Source: Trichosporon coremiiforme (lineage: Eukaryota; Basidiomycota; Tremellomycetes; Trichosporonales; Trichosporonaceae). Taken from it: a stretch of 64,000 nucleotides of DNA. How positions within the stretch are numbered: position 1 is the stretch's first letter; each line of letters starts with the position of its first letter. The position numbers were made by a program, and so were the translations under genes. Where the stretch lies: NCBI GenBank assembly GCA_039545355.1, contig BCJJ01000007.1, positions 1,626,168 to 1,690,167 of the forward strand, written 5' to 3'. The notes beneath the pieces were generated by a model. It searched no databases and was not told the DNA's origin. It was given only the letters and a program-made list of their open reading frames with translations. This document shows positions 11,813-23,052 of the stretch, one piece after another.

Positions 11813-13609
11813 ATGGCAGGCGGTGTCAAGAAACCCATCAACATCTTCCGCCTCGGCGACCTCGGTGAGCCGAAGGGCGTCTTCAACTGGCGTCTCTGGT
11901 TCAGTGTTGTGTCATTCGGTCTCCTCGGCGCCGCCCGCGGTATCGACGAGGGTCTCATTGGTGGCGCGTTCCGCTCCAAGAACTTCCAGGATCTTATCCA
12001 CTTCAAGTCGTACTCGGAGGTGGAGCAGGCAACCATTAAGGGCAACGTCACGTCCATGGTGCTCATCGGCTCCGTCGCTGGTTCCCTCTTGTGAGTTGTC
12101 GTTGAAGGGGCCACGAAGCTGACTGAACAGCGCTTTCGTCGTCTGTGACCGTATCGGTCGTCTCTGGGCAACCCGCCAGCTTTGTGTCTGGTGGGCGGTA
12201 GGCATCACGATCTTCCTCTGTAACAATGGTCACCTCGGTGCGGTGTACGCTGGTCGTCTCATTGCGTGAGTTCTGCCTTCAGGCCATAACACTAACCGTC
12301 AGTGGCTTTGGTATCGGTCAAACCCCAGTTGTGGGCCCTGTATACATCGCTGAGATCGCCCCCGCGTCCATTCGTGGACTATGTACCTGTATTTTCACCG
12401 GCATGGTCTACCTTGGAATGTGAGACCAGAATTGTGGCGTGAGCTGACGCCAGTGTACTCGCCTACTGGACAAACTACGGAACGGAGAAGCACATGGGCT
12501 CGAACGTGAAGGAGCGGTGGATGGTGCCGACGTCGCTGCACCTCATGTTTGCCGGACTCATCTTTATCCTCTCTTGGTTCCAGTTCGAGTCGCCGCGCTA
12601 CCTGATCAAGCGCGGCCGTGTCGCCGAAGCGCGCCACGTCATGTCTCGACTCCGCCGACTGCCCGAGGACGACCCCTACGTGTGCAACGAGATCGCGGCT
12701 ATCCAGCACGCCCACGACGTCGAGGTCGAGGCGACGCGCGGCATGACACTCGGGCAGTCGATCAAGGAGACGTTCACAAACAAGGCAAACATCTACCGCC
12801 TCTACCTGACGACTTCGGTGCAGTTCCTGTCCCAATGGTCCGGTGCCGGCAGTATCACGATCTACGCCCCCGACTTCTTTGAGCTCCTCGGCGTCAAAGG
12901 CTCCGAGCAGGGTCTCCTCGTCACCGCCGTCTTTGGACTGGTCAAGCTCGGCGCGGCGCTCATCTGCGCCCTCTTCCTCGTCGACGTCATTGGACGCAAG
13001 CGCTCTCTTCTCCTTGGTATCTCCCTCCAGACCATCGCGATGGTGTACGTCGCTGCGTTCCTCTCGGCCCATCCGAAACTCGGCATGGAGGACAACTACC
13101 ACCTGCCGACCAACTCTTTGCCTGCGTCCCGCGGCGCTATCGCCATGATCTACGTCTCCGGTTTCGGATGGGCACTGGGCTGGAACTCGATGCAGTACCT
13201 CTTGACTGCGGAGCTGTTCCCACTCCGCATTCGCGCTATCGGCACCTCCTGGGCTATGGCCCTCCACTTCGCCAACCAGTACGGCAACGCGCGCGCTGTC
13301 CCCAACCTGCTCCTTCCGACCAGCAAGGGCGGCATCACGGCACAGGGCACGTTCTGGTCCTTCGCAGCCGTGACCATCATCGGTGGTGCTTGGGTTTGGT
13401 TCTTCGTCCCCGAGACGGCCGGACGCAGCCTCGAGGACATGAGCCGCCTGTTCGAGCTGCCCTGGTACAAAATTGGCCGGTACGGCAACAAGTTTGCGGA
13501 GCAGCGCGATGCCGAGGAACGCCGCGAGGACTTCGACGAGGACAAGCTCGAGGATGTCCAGGCCGAGTACGACGAGGAGAAGAGACGCAAGGATGCCCCG
13601 CTTGTCTAA
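11813..13609 (+). CDS. MFS sugar/quinate-type transporter
   Basis: Proton-coupled sugar or quinate-like carrier of the fungal sugar porter family. Exons 11813..12090, 12131..12265, 12303..12419, 12454..13609; 561 residues. Joins read LLFAFVVCDRIGR (at the first), RLIAGFGIGQTPV, YLGIVLAYWTNYG. Marks: RGIDEGLIGGAF in helix 1, DRIGRLWATR (motif A), FESPRYLIKRGR, LVDVIGRKRSLL and the closing PETAGRSLEDM. The helix 7 and central-loop region look more like quinate permeases than hexose transporters, but substrate is not decidable. The acidic/lysine tail (EERREDFDEDKLED) is cytosolic. The promoter has a TATAAAAG box and an unusually long upstream region, consistent with a regulated gene. Confidence 0.88.
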
Positions 13610-13955
13610 TGGAGCGCCTTCTCAGACTGGGAAGCCAAGCTACCGCAGAAAACCAGCAACACCAATACAGCCACTACATAGAACACTGTCATGAATCCAT
13701 CAGAAGCTTGAATGCGCACTGCGGCGAAGGCTAGTGGCTGGTGACTCCAAGGCCACGGTAGCTTAAGCAGCCGATCATCTCCCCGCCATCGACCAACGCC
13801 AACCGCGGCAAGACTGCCACTAAACGGCCTTCATCGTCCGTCCATCTCTTTGCTGACCGTCTCTTCACCTTCACCTTCACCAACACCCACCACCTCCATA
13901 CCCTCCGCGACCGATCGACTCTCTTACACACAACATCGTATTGATACACAAGGCA
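13610..13955. other. intergenic, leader of the small gene
   Basis: Pyrimidine-rich stretch 13840-13915 looks like a 5' leader; nothing else recognised. Confidence 0.3.
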
Positions 13956-14275
13956 ATGGTCAGGTATCAGCACTGCCCACACCAACTCGTGAGTCAACCT
14001 CCACTCCGTGCCCCGCAAGCTAACCCCAGGCACAAGCCCGCCTTGCGCGCGAAACCGAGCTCGAACACCTGTACCACGAACAGCTCAGCAAGCAAATCAC
14101 AGCCGACGTAATGGCGGTCGTTCTCCAGTCCATGCCGGCCATCAGGGCTGAGCTGGATGCGCTGAACGACCAACTTGCCGATCTGCACCGCCGACTAGCT
14201 AAGATCGAGGCCAGGCGTGAGGCCAGGAAGAGGGGTGAGAAGCTGGACGAGTGGGTGCCTGTTATCGCTGTGTAG
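13956..14275 (+). CDS. small coiled-coil protein, 92 aa
   Basis: Not recognised. Two exons, 13956..13988 and 14030..14275; the 41-nt intron has GTGAGT, CTAAC and CAG. Exon 1 encodes MVRYQHCPHQL; exon 2 continues as AQARLARETELEHLYHEQ and is almost entirely helical with heptads (AIRAELDALNDQLADLHRRL) and a basic end (EARREARKRGEK). It is too short and too split to be caught by simple ORF scanning. It lies tail-to-tail, 127 bp from a long coiled-coil gene on the other strand. No significant hydrophobic span. It could pair with a larger coiled-coil partner; that is a guess. Confidence 0.55.
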
Positions 14276-14402
14276 AGTGTCTGCGGGCGGATGCATCTGT
14301 TGATAGTACCATATGAGTGAGAGCAGTTGAAGCTGCCGTGGGGAATGATGCACAGTACTTGGCTTGCATGGACACTATCTATCCACAAAGCATGACGGTC
14401 GC

Positions 14403-16196
14403 TTACACCAACTGACTCCCCTGACGCTTGCGCTGCAGGCGCTCCTTCTCCTTGCGCTCGCGGCGCTCACGGATGATGTCGGCACACTCGTGCTTTACCT
14501 CGTTCCACAGCTCCTTGCCCTCATGCTTGATGGCCTTCAGGTGCGCCTCGAGGTAGTCCACGTCGGCAGCCGTGGGGCCCTCCCAGTACACGCGGTCCAG
14601 CAGCAGGAGGTCGCCAAGGTGCAGACCACGAAGCCCGACCAGCTCCTCGGCGCGCCTGAGCCACGTCTCTTCCTGCGCCGAGTATTCCTCGCACGGTTCC
14701 TTCTGGGCAGAGAACTCCTCGGTGGCCCCGGCAGCGTGGCCGTCGACGCAGGCTTCGGAGGTGTCGCCGTCGGTGCCGGCGTCGGCCGCGACTTCAACTC
14801 CATCCTCAGTCGCCTCTGAGTCGCTCTCGCATTCTTTGTCGTCACCGGCATCATCATCGGTGCCATCAGCCCCATCCTCCTCACCAACCTCCGAATTGAG
14901 GACGATGTCGGACACGGCATCACTGTTGGACATATCGGCATTGTCGTCCGTTTCCTCGGTGTCATCGATGTCGGAGCAGTCGTCGAGATACTCGTCAGGG
15001 AACAAGTACTCATCCTTGCTCTGAACGGCACAGTCGAGAGTCTTGCGGATCTTGCTGTACACTGCACTGACAAACTCTTCCACCTCGTTGTGCAGGCCAC
15101 GCATGTAGATCAGCCTGTCAGCGGTGCTGAGACCAGCTTGACCGACTGCGACTCCTTTAGCAAAAGGATCATGGGCAGGGTCGTCTTCAGTGTACTTCTT
15201 GTACAGCTCGCTGTGCTTGATGCCAATGTCGTCAAACAGCTGCTTGGTGCCTTGGATGTAGGACTCGGCCGCTTCCAGTCGGAGCTTGGCATCGGCGGCG
15301 GCAGCCTCGCTCTTCGAGAGACGCTCGTTGAGCTTGGCGATGGAGTGCTCGGCATCTTCCTGGGCAGCGCCCAGAGCCTTTTCAGCTTCGGTGCGTCGCT
15401 CTTCAGCGACAACGACAGCGCTTTCGGCATCTTTGCAGCGTGCTTCGGCTTCGGTAGCAGCACGCTCAGCTGCCGCAAGGCGCTCCTCCACCTCCTCGAT
15501 ACGCTCCTCAGCCTCGCACTGGGCATTCTCTAGGTCGGCTTCGGCATAGGCTGCAGTTTCTTCAGCCTCCTCGGCGCGGACTTCGGCCTCGATCGCCATC
15601 TGGTGGGAGTTGGTGGCACGCAGCTCAGCTGCAGAGGCACGCTCGTGAGCTCGCTTGAGCTGGCCCTTGGTCTCAGCGACTTCAAGCTTGAGCTTGCTGG
15701 CCTTCTCCTTGTAGCGGCAGGAAGTGTCCTTGTACTCATCGAAGAGGGCGCGGTAGCGATTGACATTGGCCTTCTCCGTTTCCAGTTGGAGGCGAAGGGT
15801 TGTCAATTGCTCTCCGCCAAAGGTTGAAAAGCGGGCAGGGAGCAAGAGCCTGCGGCTGGCGGAGGTGGAAACGGCTGGCGCTGGATCGGCGGGGATGTCG
15901 GCGGGGCCATGCGAGGGGATCACTTCAACGGGAGGCTTGCGGGTGACGGCGCCCTCGTCGTTGTCGGAGGTGACCTTATCGAGCTCGACGTCCATCTCGG
16001 GGTCTACAAGAGTGGTGGAGTTGGATGCAGTTTCCCCCGAGGAGGAAGAGCTGCGAGTCGCGCGCAATTGGCGCTTCGTGGGCTTGGAGTCGACATGGTC
16101 AACAGTGTCGGGGGCCGACTTGCGTTTCACGGCTTGGGTAGATTCGGTAGCATGCTGCCCTGCTGTGGGATTCTAGCCCTCATTTTGGGTCTTCAT
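14403..16196 (-). CDS. long coiled-coil protein with early in-frame TAG
   Basis: Function unknown. From 16172 down to 14403 there is one open frame of 589 residues. An ATG at 16196 is in frame but reaches TAG (16175..16173) after seven codons; the frame then continues into TQAVKRKSAPDTVD and KPTKRQLRATRSSSSSGE, a nuclear-localisation-like patch. Residues about 120-330 are heptad-rich coiled coil (LTTLRLQLETEKANVN onward, many AEEA/AERA turns), followed by a strongly acidic Asp/Glu stretch and a helical C-terminus ending in RERRERKEKERLQRKRQ. Without splicing the first usable start would be inside the frame; an upstream exon spliced at ..TAG is possible. The N-terminal KRK/KRQL pattern is shared with the locus at 17362-19327. 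Confidence 0.6.
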
Positions 16197-16659
16197 GATG
16201 ACTCGCAGGAGGTTGCAGGAGTTTGCAAGAGGTGGTGTGTCGAGGGAAGAGGGGAAGGCGCTTGCGTGCAGGATCCGCGGTGAGTCTCGGTCTAGAGCGA
16301 GAGCCCTAGTACAGCGAGTTTGAGAGATGGATGCTGTCGGGATGAATGGCGCTGCCCTGGGAGGTGGATGCAGTGCCGCTCAGATGCTGGAGAAGGGAGA
16401 GATAGAGAGAGGTGGTAAAACGAGGATGACGGGATCCTGGCTGATGGTTGACTGGACCATCCGTGGACCTGGCTGCTGGAAAATCGCTTCCGCTCTTCGA
16501 TTGTCGCCCCGGCCCCAACTTCGCACTTCAATGCACCCTCTTCACCGCGTATAGACTGCATTCTCGAAATTCTTACATAGATTGCATACAAGCTAGGCAT
16601 GCGCAGAGGTTGCTCTTGATGTCGTGGCTTGTCATTAAGTTCCTTCAGCGCGCACCCTG
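16197..16659. other. intergenic, upstream of the coiled-coil gene
   Basis: Purine-rich on the plus strand; no gene seen. Confidence 0.3.
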
Positions 16660-16965
16660 CTAGCCCTCAATCTCGGCGTCTTCCAGCTTCCTCTGCTCGG
16701 CATTTTCACCCTCGGTCTCTTGAGTCTCCTCGTGACCCTGGCTCTCATCGCCGTCGGAGTAAGGCCTCGGGCCTCAGTCGCGGCGGCCCTAGCCTTCGCG
16801 TGATGCTTTACGGCCCGGGCAGTGCGGCACTCGAGCTCGTTCTTGTAGTCGGCCACAGCAAGCTCAGCCTTCGATGCGCGCTCGTTGGCGGTGGCAGTGG
16901 CTTGGTGAGCTTCGGCGAGAAGCTCCTCGGCGCCGACCGCACCCACAAGGTTGTCTGCGCTCCTC
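16660..16965 (-). pseudogene. coiled-coil gene fragment with acidic tail
   Basis: After a TTTAG acceptor-like site at 16966 the minus strand reads RSADNLVGAVGAEELLAEAH and NERASKAELAVADYKNELE, a helical segment. Near 16752 the frame must shift by one base to continue as an acidic tail YSDGDESQGHEETQETEGE ending ..LEDAEIEG at TAG 16662..16660. The composition of both parts is coding-like, so this looks like the 3' end of a coiled-coil gene with one frameshift. No start codon or upstream half found. It may be a relic of the neighbouring copy. Confidence 0.45.
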
Positions 16966-17361
16966 CTAAAGCAGCCGCGAGTACAAGCTTCCTCAGTGCG
17001 AGGTGACGTGAGTGAAGGAGTGAAGTAGTGAGTGAGTGATAGATGTGGAGGAGTCGGAAACGGTTGCTCGCTATATCATAGCCGGCCCCGCGCCGCTTAT
17101 CGTCGGTCCCGCCGTCCGCCCCCCGGACTAAGAGACCATGTCCTCGACCGCATCGGTGCAGGCTCTGAAGTCACAATGCGTGAAGCCTACATACATCCAC
17201 TACTCCTTCCTATAGACTTGCAGCTGCATCTCCTCCACCCCCTTCTTAACCCATTTGAGCTGCCTCCTCGCATCCTCCGTCGCACCCGCATCCATGAGTC
17301 TTCCTCGCCGCTCCAAACTCCACATCTTGGCAGCCGACATGGCGCACAAGCCGTAGAACAT
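16966..17361. other. intergenic between two coiled-coil loci
   Basis: Contains a TATATCA-like AT patch near 17075; no gene seen. Confidence 0.25.
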
Positions 17362-19327
17362 CTAGACGTTCTTCGTCCACGCTGCCGCTTTGGGATGCGT
17401 AGCCTCGGTATGGTGCTCGACCTTGCGATGTAAGGGGCCGAGGATCGCCTGCACCTCGTCGTGGAGGGTGAAGAGGCACTGCCAGTCGTTGGAGTTGGTT
17501 TGCGCCGGAGTGCGGGGGAGGGGCGCCACTGGGAAGGCTTGGAATTGGCTCCAGGTTGGTGCGGCGGGGTGGCCCAGTGCCGGAGGCATGTTCTGCCTGC
17601 TCTGTGCGAGGAGTGTGTCGGGGTGCCGAAGCTGCGTACGGTGTCGACGCCTCATGAGGCGAGGTGGCCTCGCTGGGCGACGATTGACCGCATGGCTCGC
17701 TGGGTGATGACTCGCAAGAAGACGTCGGGCGAGGGGCGAGGTTCTCCCCCGCCAGCGTGACAGCGATGTCAACCTTTTCCTCAGCCGCCTCCGCGCGATG
17801 CTCAGCATCCTCAGAGTGATACTCAGCAACCTCAACGCGGCGCATAGCCCCCTCAGCGAGGCACTCAGCCGCTTCGGCCCTCTTCTCCGCTTTCGTCGTG
17901 CGGCGCTTTAACTGCGTGTTCTCGCGCCTCGTCTTGTCCCTCTGCTCCCTGAACGTCTCCGCTCTCTCCTCATTCTCGGCCGCGAGCTGCTCGGCCCTGA
18001 GCGCCCAGTACTCGGCGTCTTCGGCGCGGTGGTTCGCGTGCTCGAGGTTACGCTTGAGGGTTTCGATTTCCTTGGTGGCTGCGGCGGCGACGTGGAGAGC
18101 AGTGTCGAGGGTGTCGTCGTTCTGTGTAATGTGGGAAGTCTGGCGTTTGATGCGCTCCTCCACTTCGGACGCGAACTGTTCCGCCCTCAACGCCCAGATC
18201 TCGGCGTCTGCGGCGCGGTGACAGAGATGTTCGAGCTTGTACTCGGCGACCTTGACGTCCTTCTGGAGCCCCTTCGCGTCGCGGACAGCATCCTTGCGAA
18301 GACGTTCAGCGACTTTGACCTTGTTCTCGGCATCTTCAGCTCGGTCCTCAGCCTCCGTGGCCCGGCGGTACGCAGCAGCTAACTTGCCCGCCTTCTTGTC
18401 CGCCTTACGCTCGGCTTCCTCTGTCTTGCTCTCCGCTTCCTCTGCTTTCTCCTCGGCCGTCTCGGCTTCCTTGTCCGCCTCGGTCGCGCGCTTCTCGGCG
18501 GCTGAGAGCTTGCGTTCCGCCTCCTCTGCTTTCCACCTCGCCTCCTCGGTGCGATACTCTGCCGTCTTGGCCCTGCATTCGGCAAGGTTCAGCATGTGTT
18601 CCGCCTTCTGAGCGCTGCTTTCCGCCTCATGCAGCCTGAGCCTGGCCTTCTCTGCTTTGCGCTGAGCTGCCGTTGCGCGCCTCTCTGCGGCGCTCAGCTT
18701 GCGTTCCGCTGCGGCAGCCTTGCGTTCAGCGGCGTTGAGCTTCCCCTCGACCTCCTCTGCCAAACGCTCGGCGACAGTAAGCTCGAGCTGGGCATCGGCG
18801 AGACGACGTTCGGTTTCTGCGAGCTTGCGTTCAGTGTCCTTGGCTGCCTGGACTCGACGATCGGCCTCCTCGGCGCGTTTCTCGGCAGCTTCAGCTTTGC
18901 GCTCTTCTTCCTTCGCCACATTCTCCGCGCTCACGGCTCGCAAGACCAGTTCGGCGCTCTTCAGAGCATACGACTTCGCATTAGCCTGCGCGGACTGAAC
19001 TTGTGTCTTCAGCGTCTCGTTCTCGTCCTTGAGCTGGGCGAGTTTGTCGGAAAGTGAGAGCGTGCGCGGCGCGTCGAAACACTGCACGCGGCTGGGGAAG
19101 GTATCACGGGGCCCACGGGGCGTGTTTGGGTTGCGGAGGTAAAGGGCTTCTTCGGTCCCAAGGCTCCGTTGATGTCGTTGAGTACCAGACGGAGCAGAGA
19201 TGACTTGATTCTCAGAATCCAGTTCGACCGCCTGCAGCTGGCGCTTGGAGGGCTTGACGCCCTCGTCGGTCGGCTTGCGCTTGAGTGCCCGCTCGGGGAG
19301 GCGTGCAGGTCGCTAGACTGCACCCAT
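17362..19327 (-). pseudogene. long coiled-coil gene with early TAG and a C-terminal frameshift
   Basis: Function unknown. ATG at 19327 runs three more codons to an in-frame TAG (19315..19313); after it the frame is open for over 600 codons. It reads LPERALKRKPTDEGVKPSKRQ (KRK patch matching the 16.1 kb gene), then LAQLKDENETLKTQVQSAQ and very regular coiled coil with KAEEAERK-type repeats to about residue 480. The Ser/Pro-rich region after TLAGENLAPRP changes frame near 17.6 kb: the natural continuation is MPPALGHPAAPTWSQFQAF, then NDWQCLFTLHDEVQAILG, ending at 17362. No intron explains the shift. Either a decaying gene or an assembly indel; intact surrounding genes favour decay. Confidence 0.55.
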
Positions 19328-19850
19328 GGCCGTTAATCTGAGCACGTCCGGGCGCTGAGAAGGTTGGTGATGGGGAAGAGCTTGCCGTCGAGAAGATTGT
19401 GGCAAGGGAGGAAAGGACATGACCGCGAGGAGCAGTCAACACCATGCCCTACACGATCAGCTCCCGCCCGCCGATCAGTTTCGAGACTTTGACTGCGTCT
19501 CGATTGTGGACCTGCGGTCTGATGTGGGGCTGCCCGGCAGCAGTCGGACTGTTCTGCGGTACGCTGCTGTCCAGGCGTAGCTGTTCGGATCCGCGTGAGA
19601 TTAGGGCGGGGGCTGCGGTGCGAGCTCGACAGTGAAGAGTAATGTGCGGGCAGAACGATGCGGCGCCGTCAGAGTATTGAGGACTACGTCCTGAATCCGC
19701 TTCCGTCCGCCGATCACGTCGATCTCATCCCTGCTGTGAGCACCCAATCCGCCGGGCATACTTCTCTGCAACCTTCATGCCAGCAGCATCCTTCCCCTCA
19801 TTCTCCAGACCACCACTGTACCCTGTTAATACATGCATACTTCCCCTACC
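19328..19850. other. intergenic, nothing recognised
   Basis: Lies between the Coq11-like stop and the coiled-coil locus; no convincing coding exon. Confidence 0.3.
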
Positions 19851-20927
19851 TTACGCCGTCTGAGCCCCCAGATCCCCCTCGGGGACGTCAAACCCAGCCC
19901 AAGCCCTCATGGTCGGCACATCGACGACGCCCTCGCGTCCCTCAGCGATAGACTTGCAGATAGCCTCAGCGACGTGGTCGACATGGATAGGGTGCGTGCG
20001 CAGCGTCTGCGCCGTCTTGCCCAGAATGCTCTCCTCGGAGAAGGGAAGCGGGAGGTGCAGCCTGTCGTGGAGTCCGGCGGAGAGCGAGACGGCGAACGCG
20101 GGGAGGGTGGAGAGCGGGCGCGTGTGCGAGTGGTACATGAGACCTGGGGGTTAGCTGACAACGAAAAAACGTGGAGCTGGGAAGGAACGTACCGGGACGC
20201 ATGATGAGAGGGTGCACGTTTGTCTGAGGCGTGCACTTTTGCAGGATCAGACCCTCAGCCTCCCGCTTGCTCCGGAGGTAGCCCTCGGGCACAACGGGGC
20301 GGAAGCCCGTTCCGGCCGAGACATAGACGAATGACCGCGGGGACGGCGCACCGTCGACGAGGTGCGGGTGCTGGAGCATTGTGTCGAGCACCGAGATGGC
20401 TGCCGTCAGCTATCCTCCCACTAGCTGAGACTCACCTGAATCCCGGTTCATGGCGTCGTAGCCCTTCCTCTTCTCCGCAGTCGTCTTGAGCGGGTTACTG
20501 TCCACCCCACTTCCGAGAACACCCTGCGCTACGGCCTTGAGGACACCGAGCGGGTTCCCGCTGCGGACTGCAGACTTGTACCCCGCGTCCTCGAGCAGGA
20601 TGCCGAGGGTGTGCACGACGGCAGTCTTGTTCGAGATCAGGTCGGCGAATGACGACGGCTCAAAGGCAGAAGCCTTGTGCCACTGCACGCGCTGCACCCA
20701 CTTTGGCGTGTGGCCTGCGGGGGTCGTGTATGGCGTTCCCGAAGAGGACATGGAGGAGACGTCCCAGCCCCGAGAGACGGCGGCCTTGCACACGGCCGAG
20801 CCTGGGGTTAGCTGATTGACACAAGCATCGAAGCTAGAGAAGACGTTGTGATGGCGTTCAACTCACCGAGGAAGCCGTTTCCTCCCACGACGAGTAGACG
20901 CGGGACTGTCGTTGATACACTGGCCAT
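19851..20927 (-). CDS. COQ11: Coq11-like atypical short-chain dehydrogenase
   Basis: Related to yeast Coq11 (YLR290C) and NDUFA9, mitochondrial inner-membrane proteins of the NAD(P)-binding extended SDR type; Coq11 works with the ubiquinone synthesis complex. Exons 20927..20867, 20801..20436, 20399..20193, 20143..19851; 308 residues. The splice joins read GNGFLGSAVCKAAV, NRDSAISVLDTML and MRPGLMYHSHT. The nucleotide-binding glycine motif is VVGGNGFLG at residues 13-21; FVYVSAGTGFRP and YLRSKREAE correspond to the SDR active-site region, with Tyr/Lys arranged YxxxK. The N-terminus is short and not a classic presequence. Orthology is by pattern only. Confidence 0.78.
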
Positions 20928-23052
20928 GGTGTGTTGCCGGCTGAATCCGGTGGATGGAATGAGATTTCGTGGTCTCTGTTCCGGGTGGAAGTGGAGGGGT
21001 CATCTGTGGGTCTCCCACGGTCGCCTCGCTCCTTCAGGTGGAGGTGGAGGCTGTCCGAAGCTCGTAGGGAGGTCCTGAGTGTGTGAGCAGAGCTACAAAG
21101 AGGGGGACGCAGAGGGCTGAGTGTTCCATGCGACATGCATGCTGCGTACTCCAATACTCGGTTGCATAGCCTTCATGTACTCTGTACGATGCCGATGCAG
21201 ATTGATCACGGAAGTAGTCGAGATGAGGCCCATAAGGGGTGCCGGCCATCATCGAGCTAGCTTGAAAGCCTTATCGCTCGCATCACATGCACACTAGCTT
21301 ATGCGTTGTTCCTGTGGCTGTCGTGACGCCCGCGGTGCACCTGCACTGTGGGACAACGAGGTACACGCCTTTGAGTCGCGGAAGCGGACACAGTGCACCG
21401 TACCTTCCGATTCAGCCATACTAGCATCGGACTAGCGACGGCTAGCTGGAGGATCCGAGTAATGGTAGCGCAGCGAGGCGTCCGGCCGTGCCATCGAGAC
21501 GCCTGATGACGCCGGATGACTGAATCACATGGACTGAGCACCGAGCACTAGCGGTCCAGCGTCGAGCAGACCACTAGAGGTAGCCAAAGGGATCCTCGAC
21601 TTGCATCTCAGCATCTCTCCATCACCTCAACTTGTTCAACCTCCACAATATCCATCACCCTTCGCCGACTCGAGTGCACAGCTCACACTGCATCGCTCCC
21701 CAACTCTCGGCCGCATTGCCCTGCCCTCTCAGTCTCCTCGCCTTCTCCAACATGCAACCGCGCGCTGTTTCACCACTCGATCTCCTTCGCATTGTGTCGT
21801 CATCTTCGATCGCCCCGCTCCCTCAGTCTGAACACCGAGCCGTTCCGAGATTGCACTGCGGTGAGTTCATTGCAAAGGCGGCGAGAACAACATCGGCCGA
21901 AGTCGACAGTGGGCCGCAGTGAATAGATGACTGCATCGGGCAGCTGGTCGGTGAGGTCCTCAATGACCGCGACAATGACGCGCTCATGTCCGCTGAATGT
22001 CAGTCGCGTCTACGTGACTCAACCTTCCCACGGTGGGCAGATGAAAGGGGGCCGAGCAGGGCCGAATGGCGGGTCGAGGGCGTCTGCGCCTGGGCGTTGA
22101 CTGGCGCTTGATTCGCGTCCTGGAATGTCTCGCGCTGCTCGGGGACTCGGGAATAGTCTCCGCGTGCCTCCGCAGATGTTCTTGAATGCCGCAGACCTTG
22201 GCAGTGACATCACTCGCAGCCCGTCGAGAGTTTAGGCCGAAGAACCCGTTATCTGATAAACAAGACTGTCATGTTGGAGAGTGCACACATGGGCTCATGT
22301 TCGGAGGAGGTAGGAGATCCTTGGGAACACTGGTCTTACTGCAAGCGGCAGAACAATGGGCGGGTCGTCACGAGGAGGCTGGCAGGGCTGAGGGCCCAGA
22401 GGGGCCAGAGGGGACAGGTGCGACGCGTGCACCGTGGGACAGCTGACGTGGATGGATAATTCAGGGTCGCGAAGGCTAGCAGCGCGCTTGGACGAGTCAT
22501 GTTTGTGTGTCGGACGGGTGATGGCGCGACGCGACTGACCTTTTCAGGTTAAAGTCAAAAGGACACGCATTTATTTCACGTGACTCTGTGATCCCCCCAG
22601 CCAACCAGCGGCCAGCATCCACCTGGAGATCAGCCTAGGCTTGATCTCGCACTGGCATTGTTTATCAACCCCATTCAACGGAAACCCTGCAAGGGGGGGC
22701 GGTAACACAGCTCCCTCATGCGGTAGGCTGCGGCCGAACTGAGTGGGATGGCCAGTACTGCACAGGCGCACGGGCGCAGGTACACACAGGGTGTACAATG
22801 TATGGCGCGCGGAGGGCCCAAGCCCAACTCATGTCCAGCCAGCGCGAAGAAAACGCGTCCAAGAAGATTCATAAGCGCGTATGCTGGAACTCCCCTCCAA
22901 GATTTCTTCACCTCACCACATCTCCCCCTCCTCCTTCCACAACTCCACACGCGCACCTGGCTCTCTTGCAAGTCTGTCCAGGTAACCTGCCCCGCTATCC
23001 CCGTCCTACTCCTACTGCCTGCCCTACTGCCTCAATCACCCCCACCACCACC
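20928..23052. promoter_or_regulatory. 2.1 kb intergenic region upstream of RNR2
   Basis: No firm gene. A possible short remnant begins at ATG 21752 (MQPRAVSPLDLLRIVSSSS, 56 codons) after a pyrimidine-rich leader like those of the coiled-coil genes. Control-like sites: CACGTG at 22577-22582 and ACGCGT at 22423-22428 and 22853-22858. Confidence 0.35.
22853..22858. promoter_or_regulatory. MluI cell-cycle box in RNR2 promoter
   Basis: ACGCGT, 195 bp before the ATG; a second copy is at 22423. In yeasts this box binds MBF and drives S-phase transcription of ribonucleotide reductase genes; its position here fits that role. Confidence 0.5.
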
